From Duganella sacchari (GTDB lineage: Bacteria > Pseudomonadota > Gammaproteobacteria > Burkholderiales > Burkholderiaceae_D), in NCBI RefSeq assembly GCF_900143065.1, contig NZ_FRCX01000007.1, positions 360,349 to 424,348 of the forward strand: a stretch of DNA of 64,000 nucleotides. The letters run 5' to 3'. The translations under genes were made by a program, and so were the position numbers. This document shows, one piece after another, positions 38,676 to 49,248 of the stretch; position 1 is the first letter of the stretch, and every line of letters begins with the position of its first letter. The notes under the pieces are model-generated. The model was not told the DNA's origin, made no database searches, and saw only the letters and a program-made list of their open reading frames with translations.

Positions 38676-39154
38676 TGTTACTCGCCCGCACACGTTTGCT
38701 GGTCGCCACCTTGTGGGCCGGCAGTCTTTGGGCGGTGGGCTATCTGGCTGCGCCGACCCTGTTTGCCACCCTGAGTGACCGCGTGCTGGCCGGCAGTATT
38801 GCCGCCAGCCTGTTTACCAACCAAGCCTGGCTGTCGATCGCCTGCGCGCTGGTGATGCTGGCGCTGCTGTGGGCGACCCAGACCAGTACGGGCGGCATCT
38901 TTGCCGGTCCCGCAGCCAATATGGCCGCCAAGGCGCGCCGTACGCTGTTGATTATTGTGCTGGTGATGCTGGCGTGTACGCTGGTGTCGCACTTCGGCCT
39001 GCAGCCGATGATGGCGTCGCTGCGGGCAGCCGCAGGGCCGGGTGGGGTGATGGAAGGTGCTGCGCGTAATGAGTTCGGCATCCTGCACGGTATTTCCAGC
39101 ACCATTTACCTGGTACAGAGCCTGCTGGCCGCATGGCTGGTGGTGAAGCAGTAA
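38675..39154 (+). CDS. DUF4149 membrane protein
   Basis: A 159-residue inner-membrane protein with four hydrophobic segments, of the DUF4149 (TMEM205-like) family: ATLWAGSLWAVGYLAAPTLFA in the first segment, then ILHGISSTIYLVQSLLAAWLV in the last. Function unknown. The ATG overlaps the greA stop (TGATG), so it is translationally coupled; the pairing with greA is common in betaproteobacteria. Confidence 0.85.
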   Translation: MLLARTRLLVATLWAGSLWAVGYLAAPTLFATLSDRVLAGSIAASLFTNQAWLSIACALVMLALLWATQTSTGGIFAGPAANMAAKARRTLLIIVLVMLACTLVSHFGLQPMMASLRAAAGPGGVMEGAARNEFGILHGISSTIYLVQSLLAAWLVVKQ

Positions 39155-39160
39155 AAAATT

Positions 39161-39180
39161 CGGGGGCCTGATGGCCCCCG
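39161..39180. terminator. Bidirectional terminator between DUF4149 gene and yhbY
   Basis: CGGGGGCC, loop TGAT, GGCCCCCG. On the minus strand the stem is followed by AATTTTTT, making it a good intrinsic terminator for yhbY. On the plus strand it lies 7 bases after the DUF4149 stop. Confidence 0.8.
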
Positions 39181-39188
39181 TGACATGA

Positions 39189-39653
39189 TTAGCTCAACAC
39201 ACTCTTCTTGGTCGACTTCTGGCGTGCTTTGGCGCGCTTGATGTTGCCGCCCTGGGTAACGCGTTCATTCCCCTTCAGCAAAACCTTGGTCACCGACGGA
39301 CGTTTGGTGCCGCTGGCACTGGCTTTGACGATGGTGACTTCACGCATGCCTTTGCCGGCCGAAGCGCGGGTCTTTTCGGTTTCCACTTTCGGGCGGTACA
39401 AGACCAGCAGTTTGCCAATGTGCTGTACCGGCGCCGCTTTCAGTTGTTCGCAGATGGTTTCGTACATCGCGATGCGGGCTTCGCGGTCGTCGCCGAACAC
39501 ACGGACTTTAATCAGGCCGTGCGAATCCAGCCCCAGCGAGATTTCTTTGATAACGTTGGCAGTCAGACCATCGGAGCCAATCAGGACGATAGGTTTCAGG
39601 CCATGGGCTTCGGCGCGCAGTGCGCTGCGCTCGGCTGGTGTAAGTTTGATCAT
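39189..39653 (-). CDS. yhbY: YhbY family RNA-binding protein (CRM domain)
   Basis: A 154-residue protein with the CRS1-YhbY domain in residues about 1-97: LTPAERSALRAEAHGLKPIV, GSDGLTANVIKEI, the GxxG-like loop in VRVFGDDREAR, and GKLLVLYRP. YhbY associates with pre-50S ribosomes. There is a basic C-terminal extension of about 50 residues (KRAKARQKSTKKSVLS) absent from E. coli YhbY, probably for RNA binding. It is divergent from rlmE, the usual arrangement. Confidence 0.93.
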   Translation of the reverse strand: MIKLTPAERSALRAEAHGLKPIVLIGSDGLTANVIKEISLGLDSHGLIKVRVFGDDREARIAMYETICEQLKAAPVQHIGKLLVLYRPKVETEKTRASAGKGMREVTIVKASASGTKRPSVTKVLLKGNERVTQGGNIKRAKARQKSTKKSVLS

Positions 39654-39697
39654 AAAATTTCTTTTTGTAGGTTCCTTAAAGGCAGTATTCTACGCGA

Positions 39698-40390
39698 ATG
39701 GCTAAGAACAAAATAAACAAAAACTGGATTCACGACCATATTAACGATCCTTACGTGAAATTGGCCCAGAAAGAGGGCTATCGCGCCCGTGCGGCTTTCA
39801 AGCTGAAAGAGATCGATGAGGACGAGAAGCTGATCAAGCCCGGCCAGGTCATCGTCGACCTTGGCTGTACGCCGGGCAGCTGGGGCCAGTACGCCCGCCG
39901 CAAGCTGGCTGGCAAGGAGGGCGGCGGCATCAACGGCACCCTGATCGGACTCGATATGCTGCCGATGGCGCCGATTGCGGACTTCCATTTCATCCAGGGC
40001 GATTTCCGCGAAGCGGAGGTACTGCAGCAGCTGGAAGCCGTGGTGCAGGGGCAGAAAGTGGACCTGGTGCTGTCGGACATGGCGCCCAACCTGTCCGGCA
40101 TTCACGATTCCGATGCCGCACGCATGGAGCATCTGATCGATCTGGCAATCGAATTCTCCCAGGCCCATTTGAAACCGGGCGGCGCCTTGCTGGTCAAATG
40201 TTTTAAAGACATGGGCTTCAACGATATCGTGCTTAAATTCCGCGCCGAGTTTAAAACCGTGATCCAGAAGAAACCCAAAGCCAGCCGCGACAAATCGTCC
40301 GAGATATTCCTGCTCGGCCGCGGCCTGAAGAACCCGACGGACGGCATGGCCTCGGCGCAACCGTTGGATTCTGATGGCTGGCGCCCTTGA
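39698..40390 (+). CDS. rlmE: 23S rRNA 2'-O-methyltransferase RlmE (FtsJ/RrmJ)
   Basis: RlmE methylates U2552 of 23S rRNA using S-adenosylmethionine. The 230-residue protein has the FtsJ signature: YRARAAFKLKEIDE, SAM-binding VIVDLGCTPGSWGQ, the catalytic KDKE residues in context (YRARAAFKL, DLVLSDMAPNLSG, GALLVKCFKD, then the final Glu in SSEIFLLGRG). A short C-terminal tail extends past the family end. It precedes ftsH by 196 bases, as in E. coli. Confidence 0.96.
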   Translation: MAKNKINKNWIHDHINDPYVKLAQKEGYRARAAFKLKEIDEDEKLIKPGQVIVDLGCTPGSWGQYARRKLAGKEGGGINGTLIGLDMLPMAPIADFHFIQGDFREAEVLQQLEAVVQGQKVDLVLSDMAPNLSGIHDSDAARMEHLIDLAIEFSQAHLKPGGALLVKCFKDMGFNDIVLKFRAEFKTVIQKKPKASRDKSSEIFLLGRGLKNPTDGMASAQPLDSDGWRP

Positions 40391-40438
40391 TATTTGCTGA
40401 AATACCCGCACATCCAACCCGGGAAAAGCATTTTTGCC

Positions 40439-40466
40439 TTGATTGCATGGTTTTTTGGGGTAAATA
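40439..40466 (+). promoter_or_regulatory. Candidate ftsH promoter
   Basis: TTGATT, a 16-base spacer and TAAATA in the 196-base AT-richer spacer between rlmE and ftsH. A second possible -10, TAAAAT, lies at 40533-40538. No clear heat-shock (sigma-32) promoter was found. Confidence 0.4.
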
Positions 40467-40586
40467 ATGCGCTTTTCAGCCGGTTTTAAGCTGGCGCACG
40501 GCAGGTTTCTGGCAACGCCTGCTTATTGCGAGTAAAATCGAAGTTCGGCCAGATTTATCGATGCGCCTCGCATCCAAGGAGTTTTC

Positions 40587-42470
<1,884 letters not shown>

Positions 42471-42495
42471 ACGCGCGGTCACCGCATTAACATAA

Positions 42496-42524
42496 AAGGG
42501 TGAGGAGCAATCCTCGCCCTTTTT
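42496..42524 (+). terminator. Intrinsic terminator of ftsH
   Basis: AAGGGTGAGGA, GNRA-type loop GCAA, TCCTCGCCCTT, then TTT. The 11-bp stem has one G-T wobble. A textbook intrinsic terminator 26 bases after the ftsH stop. Confidence 0.9.
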
Positions 42525-42538
42525 CATTATCGCTACAC

Positions 42539-43378
42539 ATGCAATCTACCTTACAGTTTGGCCGTTTCAATTTCCCGTGGCGGGGGCAGGGCGCGCGTGC
42601 GCGCGTCATGGGCATCCTGAACGTGACGCCCGATTCGTTTTCCGATGGCGGCAACTATCAGTCGCTGGAGTTTGCGCTGTCGCACGCGGAGCAGATGATA
42701 CTGGATGGCGTCGACATCATCGATGTGGGCGGTGAATCGACCCGTCCCGGCTCGCCGCCGGTGTCGCTCGAAGACGAGTTGCAGCGCGTGATGCCGGTGC
42801 TGTACGCCGTGCGCGACATGGGGCCGGCGATCTCGGTCGATACCTACAAGCCGCAGGTGATGCGCGAAGCCATTATCGCCGGCGTCGATATGATTAACGA
42901 CATCAACGGCTTCCGCGCGCCCGGCGCCATTGATGCGGTACGTGATAGCGACTGCGCATTATGCATTATGCACATGCAAAGCGATCCACAGCATATGCAG
43001 CTGGCGCCAGCCTACGGAGACGTGGTGGCGGAAGTGATCGCGTTTCTGCGTGAGCGCGTTGAAACGATGCTGGCGGCGGGCATTGATCCACGCCGAATCT
43101 GCATCGATCCCGGTCTTGGCTTCGGCAAAACGGTAGAGCATAATTACACGTTGCTAAAGTCAACATCCCGGCTGATTGCCGAGCTGAATATGCCGCTGTT
43201 GGCAGGGTTGTCGCGCAAATCCATGATCGGTGCAGTGACCGGCAAGCCGCTAGAGCAGCGTATGGCGGGCAGCGTGGGCGGCGCACTGGCAGCAGTAGCG
43301 CAGGGCGCAACAATCGTGCGCGTGCACGACGTTGCCGAGACCGTGGATGCGGTCAAGGTTTGGCAAGCCGCGCAATAA
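42539..43378 (+). CDS. folP: Dihydropteroate synthase
   Basis: FolP joins p-aminobenzoate to the pterin pyrophosphate in folate synthesis and is the sulfonamide target. The 279-residue TIM-barrel protein shows MGILNVTPDSFSDGG, DVGGESTRPGSPPV, DMINDINGFR, CIDPGLGFGKTVEHN and the C-terminal VRVHDVAETVDA. The ATG at 42539 was chosen because an earlier start would lie in the ftsH terminator; there is no clear ribosome site, so the message may start very near. glmM follows after 25 bases. Confidence 0.96.
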   Translation: MQSTLQFGRFNFPWRGQGARARVMGILNVTPDSFSDGGNYQSLEFALSHAEQMILDGVDIIDVGGESTRPGSPPVSLEDELQRVMPVLYAVRDMGPAISVDTYKPQVMREAIIAGVDMINDINGFRAPGAIDAVRDSDCALCIMHMQSDPQHMQLAPAYGDVVAEVIAFLRERVETMLAAGIDPRRICIDPGLGFGKTVEHNYTLLKSTSRLIAELNMPLLAGLSRKSMIGAVTGKPLEQRMAGSVGGALAAVAQGATIVRVHDVAETVDAVKVWQAAQ

Positions 43379-43403
43379 AATCTACAACCGCGAAGAGTAC
43401 ACA

Positions 43404-44753
43404 ATGACACGTAAATATTTTGGCACCGATGGTATCCGTGGCCTGGTTGGCGAAGCGCCCATCACTCCCGACTTCGTGATGCGCCTTGGCTATGCAGCTG
43501 GTCGGGTTCTGACCAGCAAACGCACCGGCTCTGGCCGGCCCACCGTGTTGATCGGCAAAGATACCCGCATCTCGGGCTATATGCTGGAAGCGGCGCTGGA
43601 AGCCGGCTTCTCGGCCGCTGGCGTGGACGTCATGCTGGCCGGCCCCATGCCGACCCCGGCCATCGCTTACCTGACGCGCGCATTGCGTCTGTCCGCTGGC
43701 GTGGTGATCTCCGCTTCGCACAATCCATTCCAGGACAATGGCATCAAGTTCTTCTCCGCCCAAGGCACCAAGCTGCCGGACGCCGTGGAACTGGATATCG
43801 AGGCCGCACTGGATCATCCGATGAGCTGCGTGCCGTCCGAAAAGCTGGGGCGCGCCAAACGTCTGGACGATGCCCAGGGACGCTACATTGAATTCTGCAA
43901 GAGCACCTTCCCGAACGAACTGGACCTGCGTGGCCTGAAAATCGTGGTCGATTGCGCCCACGGCGCCGCGTACAACATCGCACCGCATGTATTCCACGAG
44001 CTGGGTGCGGAAGTGATTTCGATTGGCAACAAGCCAGACGGCTTCAACATCAACCTGGAACATGGCGCCACCGCACCCAAGGCCATGGCGGCCGCAGTGC
44101 AGGCCCACGGCGCAGACCTGGGTATCGCGCTCGATGGCGATGCCGACCGCCTGATCATGTGTGACCATAACGGCCGGCTGTACAACGGCGACGAGCTGCT
44201 GTATCTGATGGTCATGGACCGTCTGGCCACTGGCCCCGTGGCCGGCGCAGTCGGTACCCTGATGACCAATATGGCAGTGGAGGTGGCGCTCAAAGAGAAG
44301 GGCGTCGGCTTTGCCCGCGCCAAGGTCGGCGACCGCTACGTGCTGGAAGTGATGCAGGAGAAGGGCTGGCTGCTGGGCGGCGAAGGTTCGGGCCACCTGC
44401 TGGCACTCGACAAGCACACTACCGGCGACGGCATCATCTCGGCACTGCAGGTACTGTCCGCGCTCAAACGCGCCGGGAAATCGCTGGAACAGTGCTGTGG
44501 CGATCTGACCATCTTCCCGCAAACCCTGATCAACGTGCGCGTGGCGCCAGGTTTCGACTGGACCAAGAACGTCGCCATGGTCGCAGAAAAGGAAAAGGTT
44601 GAAAGCGAGCTGGGCGATAGTGGCCGCGTGCTGATCCGCGCTTCTGGCACCGAACCGCTGATCCGTGTGATGGTCGAGGCGCGTGACCCCGAGGCGGCCC
44701 AGTCGATGGCGCGCCGCATTGCCGAAAAGGTAGAGAGCAAGTTGGCGGCGTAA
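43404..44753 (+). CDS. glmM: Phosphoglucosamine mutase
   Basis: GlmM converts glucosamine-6-phosphate to glucosamine-1-phosphate for cell-wall and LPS precursors. The 449-residue protein starts KYFGTDGIRGLVGEAPITPD, has the phospho-serine Ser105 in VVISASHNPFQDNG, the magnesium loop DGDADRLIMCD, sugar-binding LGGEGSGHLL, and C-terminal phosphate-binding RASGTEPLIRVMVEA. The in-frame ORF extends upstream into folP, but the ATG at 43404 matches the family start. It forms the usual folP-glmM pair. Confidence 0.98.
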   Translation: MTRKYFGTDGIRGLVGEAPITPDFVMRLGYAAGRVLTSKRTGSGRPTVLIGKDTRISGYMLEAALEAGFSAAGVDVMLAGPMPTPAIAYLTRALRLSAGVVISASHNPFQDNGIKFFSAQGTKLPDAVELDIEAALDHPMSCVPSEKLGRAKRLDDAQGRYIEFCKSTFPNELDLRGLKIVVDCAHGAAYNIAPHVFHELGAEVISIGNKPDGFNINLEHGATAPKAMAAAVQAHGADLGIALDGDADRLIMCDHNGRLYNGDELLYLMVMDRLATGPVAGAVGTLMTNMAVEVALKEKGVGFARAKVGDRYVLEVMQEKGWLLGGEGSGHLLALDKHTTGDGIISALQVLSALKRAGKSLEQCCGDLTIFPQTLINVRVAPGFDWTKNVAMVAEKEKVESELGDSGRVLIRASGTEPLIRVMVEARDPEAAQSMARRIAEKVESKLAA

Positions 44754-44824
44754 AATTGCGGTCTACAATTAAATCACGTGCTTTGATTGACGTATTTGGC
44801 GAGAGCGACTAGAATACTGGTCTT

Positions 44825-44901
44825 CGGAGTGTAGCGCAGCCCGGTAGCGCACCTGGTTTGGGACCAGGGGGTCCAAGGTTCGAATCCTTGTACTCCGACC
44901 A
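44825..44901 (+). tRNA. tRNA-Pro (anticodon TGG)
   Basis: A 77-base cloverleaf with genome-encoded CCA. The acceptor stem is CGGAGTG with TACTCCG. The anticodon stem CCTGG/CCAGG encloses loop TTTGGGA with anticodon TGG at 44859-44861. The T loop is TTCGAAT. It reads UGG and so serves CCN proline codons. Confidence 0.97.
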
Positions 44902-44910
44902 AGAACTTCT

Positions 44911-44941
44911 AAACGGGTTGTCGAAAGACAGCCCGTTTTTC
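44911..44941 (+). terminator. Intrinsic terminator between the two tRNA genes
   Basis: AAACGGGTTGTC, loop GAAA, GACAGCCCGTTT, then TTT. A 12-bp stem with one wobble pair, 10 bases after tRNA-Pro, so the two tRNA genes are probably separate transcripts. Confidence 0.88.
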
Positions 44942-44972
44942 ATTTCCACCGCAGATTCCTGTGGTTTCCTCT

Positions 44973-45049
<77 letters not shown>

Positions 45050-45179
45050 AAATCATCAATTCCTTAAACTACGGTTTTCTTTAAAGCGCTATTGTTTTTG
45101 CATTTTTATAATTGCAAAATTTACAATTTCCCCAGCTCAAAGAAAATTGTATGAAATTGAAGAGGGGGACTGCATTGGT

Positions 45180-45891
45180 TTTGTTGGCGGCTGATCGTCC
45201 ATAGAAGGCGTACATGGATGTCGCCAAGGCACGGTCTGCGTTTCCAGATCTAAAAGGTGAACATTTACCGGCAACCGGTGACAGCTTCTACTCAGACACG
45301 TGCTTTCAAGCGGACGGCTTTAACAAAATTAGCGACTAAATTTAAAGAGCACGAAGCCTTATTGGCATGAGAATTTTCCAATGAGGCGACAACGCTGATA
45401 GACATCCCACCATCCGTTAGCAATTATAAATGTCGACTGTCGGCGCCAGCCGATGGTGCGCCGGAATGCACTATGGAGGATAACATTAGGCCGTCGACTA
45501 TTATCTCCGCATTAAGGACTTTGCGACCATGATTCGCTCAGGTAGCCGGATCCTTGTTCGTGATAATCCTGCACCGATCGATGCGTTGTCGATACACTTT
45601 TTCCCAAAAATGGAGCGGCCGCAGTGTAAATATTTTGCAGTTGATGGAGAAGTAAATACCACAACCTAATCAGATATTCTTGCAGCGGCAGTAGCGCAAT
45701 CGGTTATTTCTCAACAGTCATTCTACCTGGGAGAGTTCGGTGTTGACGAAAAGCTGTATCCAACGGATGTAGCGCAACGCTTTGATGGCATCACCCACGC
45801 CATTATTATCAATAAAGTTCAGATGTCAGCATTGTGGGTGTATGACTATGGCAGTCAGGACACGATCCAGCTTGAAAAAGTACGGACATAA
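45180..45891 (+). pseudogene. Decayed GH5-like (clan GH-A) glycosidase gene
   Basis: No intact ORF covers this stretch, but fragments in shifting plus-strand frames read as one glycosidase. FYSDT at about 45282 continues after a one-base shift as AFKRTALTKLATKFKEHEALLA, then a TGA at 45368-45370 where family members have Trp, then EFSNEATTLID with the acid/base Asn-Glu at 45380-45385. After another shift near 45490 comes VDYYLRIKDFATMIRSG, IDALSIHFFPK, a TAA at 45667-45669, and then FYLGEFGVDE with the nucleophile Glu, and SALWVYDYGSQD, ending at 45891. Two frameshifts and at least two stops show that it is dead. The family is read from motifs only; cellulase or mannanase type is likely. Confidence 0.75.
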
Positions 45892-45934
45892 ATACTGAGA
45901 TGCCTGCCTGGTAAGCCGCTAATCCGCCAGGCCC

Positions 45935-45972
45935 ATGCCAGAAATTGGCGCGATGGCGCCGACTTCTGGCAT
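45935..45972. other. Long hairpin downstream of the pseudogene
   Basis: ATGCCAGAA pairs with TTCTGGCAT, with a further inner stem TTGGCGC / GGCGCCGA. It lacks a T tract. It lies in the 135-base gap before the YeeE/YedE genes and may be an old terminator or a dispersed repeat. The rest of that gap shows only the AGGAG ribosome site at its end. Confidence 0.45.
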
Positions 45973-46026
45973 ACTCCGCTAGCCCGGTGTGATGGGATAC
46001 CTCTTCACTGGCCTCAGGAGATCAGA

Positions 46027-46452
46027 ATGTCCATAGACTGGAATGCATTTACACCTCTCGCAGCTTTGACCGGCGGCTTGCTCATCGGGCTCGCTGCTGC
46101 CCTTCTTATCATTTTTAATGGCCGTATTGCTGGTATTAGCGGTATTCTCGGCGGCGTTTTAAAACCGCATACAGGTGATATCGCCTGGCGTTTTGCATTT
46201 ATCGCGGGCCTGATCGTAGCACCTGTTATTTATGCCATGGTTTTTACGCTTCCTGCTGTAAGTATTGAGGCGGATACGCCTACTTTAATTATTGCCGGAT
46301 TGCTGGTCGGATTAGGAACGCGATACGGCTCCGGTTGTACCAGTGGGCATGGCGTTTGTGGCATATCCCGTCTTTCTCCCCGTTCGATGATTGCCACGCT
46401 GATTTTTATGGTGGCGGGTTTTATGACGGTTTATCTGGTACGCCACTTATGA
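46027..46452 (+). CDS. YeeE/YedE family membrane protein, first half (DUF395)
   Basis: A 141-residue inner-membrane protein of the YeeE/YedE sulfur-transport family, in the split two-gene form. It has four hydrophobic segments and the conserved Cys motif GSGCTSGHGVCGISRLSPRS at about 100-120. Relatives take up thiosulfate or are linked to sulfide detoxification (PmpA/PmpB type). Its stop overlaps the next start (ATGA). Neither a BigR/ArsR regulator nor a rhodanese gene, common neighbours elsewhere, is present here. The ribosome site is AGGAG. Confidence 0.88.
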   Translation: MSIDWNAFTPLAALTGGLLIGLAAALLIIFNGRIAGISGILGGVLKPHTGDIAWRFAFIAGLIVAPVIYAMVFTLPAVSIEADTPTLIIAGLLVGLGTRYGSGCTSGHGVCGISRLSPRSMIATLIFMVAGFMTVYLVRHL

Positions 46453-46844
46453 TATTCATTTCTTTTCTCGTCGGCCTGATTTGTGGCATCGGCCTGATTG
46501 TTTCAGGTATGGCGAATCCAGCCAAAGTCCTGGGCTTTCTTGATTTGGCCGGAAAATGGGACCCTTCGCTGATATTGGTCATGGGCGGCGCGATTGGCAT
46601 TGGTTTCTTTGCTTTTCGCTGGGCCAAATCGCGTAATACGCCATTGCCGGCAGCGACCAAAATAGACCGCCGCCTGATATTCGGTTCCATGGCATTTGGC
46701 ATCGGCTGGGGCATTGCGGGTTTTTGCCCGGGACCTGCTTTGGTCGGCTTGGGCATGGGCTTGCCAAAGGCCTTGATCTTCGTTATTGCCATGCTGGCCG
46801 GTATGGGTATTTATGAGTTGATTGAACGCCGTCGCGGTGGATAA
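46449..46844 (+). CDS. YeeE/YedE family membrane protein, second half (DUF395)
   Basis: A 131-residue inner-membrane partner of the preceding gene. It has segments SGMANPAKVLGFLDLAGKWD and GIAGFCPGPALVGLG, the usual motifs of the second half (including one Cys), with four hydrophobic stretches. The ATG at 46449 overlaps the previous stop by four bases; a longer ORF upstream is only a shadow of the first gene. The two products probably assemble into one transporter for a sulfur compound. Confidence 0.88.
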   Translation: MIFISFLVGLICGIGLIVSGMANPAKVLGFLDLAGKWDPSLILVMGGAIGIGFFAFRWAKSRNTPLPAATKIDRRLIFGSMAFGIGWGIAGFCPGPALVGLGMGLPKALIFVIAMLAGMGIYELIERRRGG

Positions 46845-46845
46845 G

Positions 46846-46878
46846 TCCTGCTGCATAGAAATGATGTAGCAGGATTTT
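46846..46878 (+). terminator. Terminator after the YeeE/YedE pair
   Basis: TCCTGCTGCAT pairs with ATGTAGCAGGA with one mismatch, followed by TTTTATT. It begins 2 bases after the stop codon. Confidence 0.75.
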
Positions 46879-46920
46879 ATTGAAGCTAAACAAATAGTTA
46901 GGATTATGTCTTGCCGCTTG

Positions 46921-46955
46921 TTAACAAGCTTATCCACAGAATTTGTTAACAACCG
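46921..46955 (+). repeat. 35-bp direct repeat, copy A (contains DnaA-box-like TTATCCACA)
   Basis: This stretch matches 49249-49283 at 33 of 35 positions, with the two mismatches next to each other near the left end. It contains TTATCCACA and the palindrome TTGTTAACAA. A further TTGTTAACAA overlaps its left edge. It ends 3 bases before the stop codon of the siderophore receptor gene. Confidence 0.85.
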
Positions 46956-46958
46956 CCA

Positions 46959-49049
46959 TTAGAAGCGATAACGGGCCGTTAGCTGCACTGAGCGTGGAGC
47001 GCCCGGCAGGTTGAGGTTCTTGCTGCTGCCATGACCGGAAACGGTATAGGCTTTGTCAGCCAGATTTTGCACGTTGAGCGTCAGGTCCACGCCACGATCG
47101 CGGTAATAAGCCATGGCGTCCGCTGTAATGTAGCTCGGCAGCACCACGGTGTTGCCCGGATTGGCAAAGCGGTCACCCACATAGTTCATACCCGCACCCA
47201 CGCCAAAATGGCCGGCCAGCGCTTTGGTGAGCCACAGATTGGCGCTGTGCTCAGGCGTCAGCGTCGGGCGCTTGCCTTGTACCAGCTGGCCGTCATCCTT
47301 GGCGATGGATGAGATCATTTTTCCATCCAGGTAGGCGTAACCGGCCCAGGCCTGCCAGCCATCCCCCAGATTGCCACTGAACGTCAGTTCCACGCCGTTG
47401 GTGCGCTGGGTGCCCACCGGCAGCAGTTTGTTGCTGATGGGATCGGTGACTTTCATATTGTCGCGGGTCAGCTGGAAGACCGAAACGCCGGCCGAGGCAC
47501 GGCCGCCAAACAGATCGTATTTGGCGCCAATCTCGTTGTTCTTGGTGGTTTCCGGTGCGATATCGACGTTATTTGCCGCGAGGGAGAAGCCTTCGCCCGA
47601 CGGCTGGAAGGAGCGGCTGAACGACGCGTAGTAGGACTGCGTGGCGCTTGGCTGGTACACCAGGCCGGCGCGCGGGCTCCAGTTGCGGTCGGTGCGCTCG
47701 AGGTTGGTCTGGCCGGCGATGCGCTGCTGGGTTTGCTGCTGGAACCGGTCGTAGCGGATACCCGCCAGGGCCTTCCATTCGGGCGTTAGCGCCATCTGGT
47801 CCTGCACATAGGCACTGCTAACCTTGAAAATGCCCAGATTATTGGTCGACGGCGCACCCGCTGCGGCGAACGGCACCACGGGCGCCACTGGATTGAACAG
47901 GGACACGGTGGCTACATTGGCTTGCGAACGCACCAGCTGATACTTGTTCTGGGTGCCGAATTCCACGCCGTACAGCACCGTATGCTGCATGCCGCCCAGT
48001 TCGGCGTGCTGGGTCAGTTCGGTCTGGTTGCTATAGCCATCTTCCTCGCGGCTGACATTGCCGCGGGTCAGCGACACCGTTTTCGCCACTTCATTGACCG
48101 AACCGACCAGCGTGTTGTTACGGTTCAGCGAGTAATCGTAGTGGCGGAACGCGTTACGCAGCGAGAGTTGCGCATCGAAGCGGTGATCCAGCGTGAAACC
48201 GTAAGTGTAGACGCGTGATTCGCTGAAGTCGAAGTCGCGCGCGTTGGCCGCGCCATAGTAAGTGCTGGCCGGCACGTTGACGGGGCGACCCTGGTAGGAC
48301 GGATTGCCGAAATCGGTCAGACGCTTGTCGTGCAGATATTCGGTTTGCAGCAGCAGCTGCGTATCCGGGCTGATCTTGAACAGCATGGACGGCGCCAGGG
48401 CCTGGCGTTTCAGGAATTGCTGGTCGCGATAGCTGTCCGCGTCCTCCACCGCACCGGTGACGCGCACCGCCACGCCTTGCGCGGACAGGTTACGTGCCAG
48501 GTCGAACTCGCCACGCTTCTGGCCCCAGCTGCCGGCCTGCACGCTGACTTCGCTACGGTCTATGCCAGGTTTTTTGGTGATGCGGTTGATCATGCCGCCG
48601 GAAGAGCCACGGCCATACAGCACCGACGCCGGGCCTTTTACCACCTCCACCTGGTCGATATTCGACAGGTCACGGAAGTACAGCGCATCGTCGCGCATGC
48701 CATCGACGAACTGGTCGCTGATGGCGCTGAAGCCGCGGATCGTCACCTGGTCGCGCTGGCCGTCGCCCGTGGACAGGCCGACGCCGGGCACGTTTTTCAT
48801 CACATCCTGCAGCGAACGTGCGCCCTGGTCATGCAGCAACTGGGCTGGCACCACGTTGACGGTCTGCGGAATGTCGCGCAGCGGCGCATCGATTTTAGAC
48901 GCGCTGTTGGACGAGGAAATGCGGTAGCCGGCGTCGCTTTCGCCAGTAACCGTCACCGTTTGCATGGTTTGCTCGGTTTGCGCGGCAACGTAAGGCGAGA
49001 TGGTGAGGCTGGCCAGTATCAGCGCCAGCGGAGTTTTTTGAATAGCCAT
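46959..49049 (-). CDS. TonB-dependent siderophore receptor
   Basis: A 696-residue outer-membrane receptor of the ferrichrome/catecholate type. A signal peptide ends near SPYVAAQ, followed by a TonB-box-like stretch (QTVTVTGE), plug motifs (LRDIPQTVNVVPAQLLHDQG, MKNVPGVGLSTGDGQRDQVTI, VEVVKGPASVLYGRGSSGGMIN) and a barrel ending with LTARYRF. It imports a ferric siderophore with TonB energy. Fur control is likely because of the box at 49095-49113. The gene is bracketed by two 35-bp direct repeats. No siderophore biosynthesis or inner-membrane transporter genes are nearby. Confidence 0.92.
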   Translation of the reverse strand: MAIQKTPLALILASLTISPYVAAQTEQTMQTVTVTGESDAGYRISSSNSASKIDAPLRDIPQTVNVVPAQLLHDQGARSLQDVMKNVPGVGLSTGDGQRDQVTIRGFSAISDQFVDGMRDDALYFRDLSNIDQVEVVKGPASVLYGRGSSGGMINRITKKPGIDRSEVSVQAGSWGQKRGEFDLARNLSAQGVAVRVTGAVEDADSYRDQQFLKRQALAPSMLFKISPDTQLLLQTEYLHDKRLTDFGNPSYQGRPVNVPASTYYGAANARDFDFSESRVYTYGFTLDHRFDAQLSLRNAFRHYDYSLNRNNTLVGSVNEVAKTVSLTRGNVSREEDGYSNQTELTQHAELGGMQHTVLYGVEFGTQNKYQLVRSQANVATVSLFNPVAPVVPFAAAGAPSTNNLGIFKVSSAYVQDQMALTPEWKALAGIRYDRFQQQTQQRIAGQTNLERTDRNWSPRAGLVYQPSATQSYYASFSRSFQPSGEGFSLAANNVDIAPETTKNNEIGAKYDLFGGRASAGVSVFQLTRDNMKVTDPISNKLLPVGTQRTNGVELTFSGNLGDGWQAWAGYAYLDGKMISSIAKDDGQLVQGKRPTLTPEHSANLWLTKALAGHFGVGAGMNYVGDRFANPGNTVVLPSYITADAMAYYRDRGVDLTLNVQNLADKAYTVSGHGSSKNLNLPGAPRSVQLTARYRF

Positions 49050-49094
49050 GGAGGAGGTCCTTGAAGTGAGTACATGGCTGGCTTCTGGCTGGCT

Positions 49095-49113
49095 AAATGA
49101 GAATTGTTATCAG
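49095..49113 (-). promoter_or_regulatory. Fur box of the siderophore receptor
   Basis: The plus strand reads AAATGAGAATTGTTATCAG, close to the AATGAGAATNNTTATC form of Fur sites. It lies 46 bases upstream of the receptor start on the minus strand, where Fur with iron would block transcription. Confidence 0.75.
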
Positions 49114-49248
49114 TTAAATTATGCTCCTAAGTTGATACCCACGCAAGTATCAAACGCGCCGTGCGGTGGATAACTCAACTGAGTAAAAAATATGCAGTAA
49201 AAAATTATCTCTTTAAAACAAAGGGTTGCGATGACGGTTTAGCCCTTT

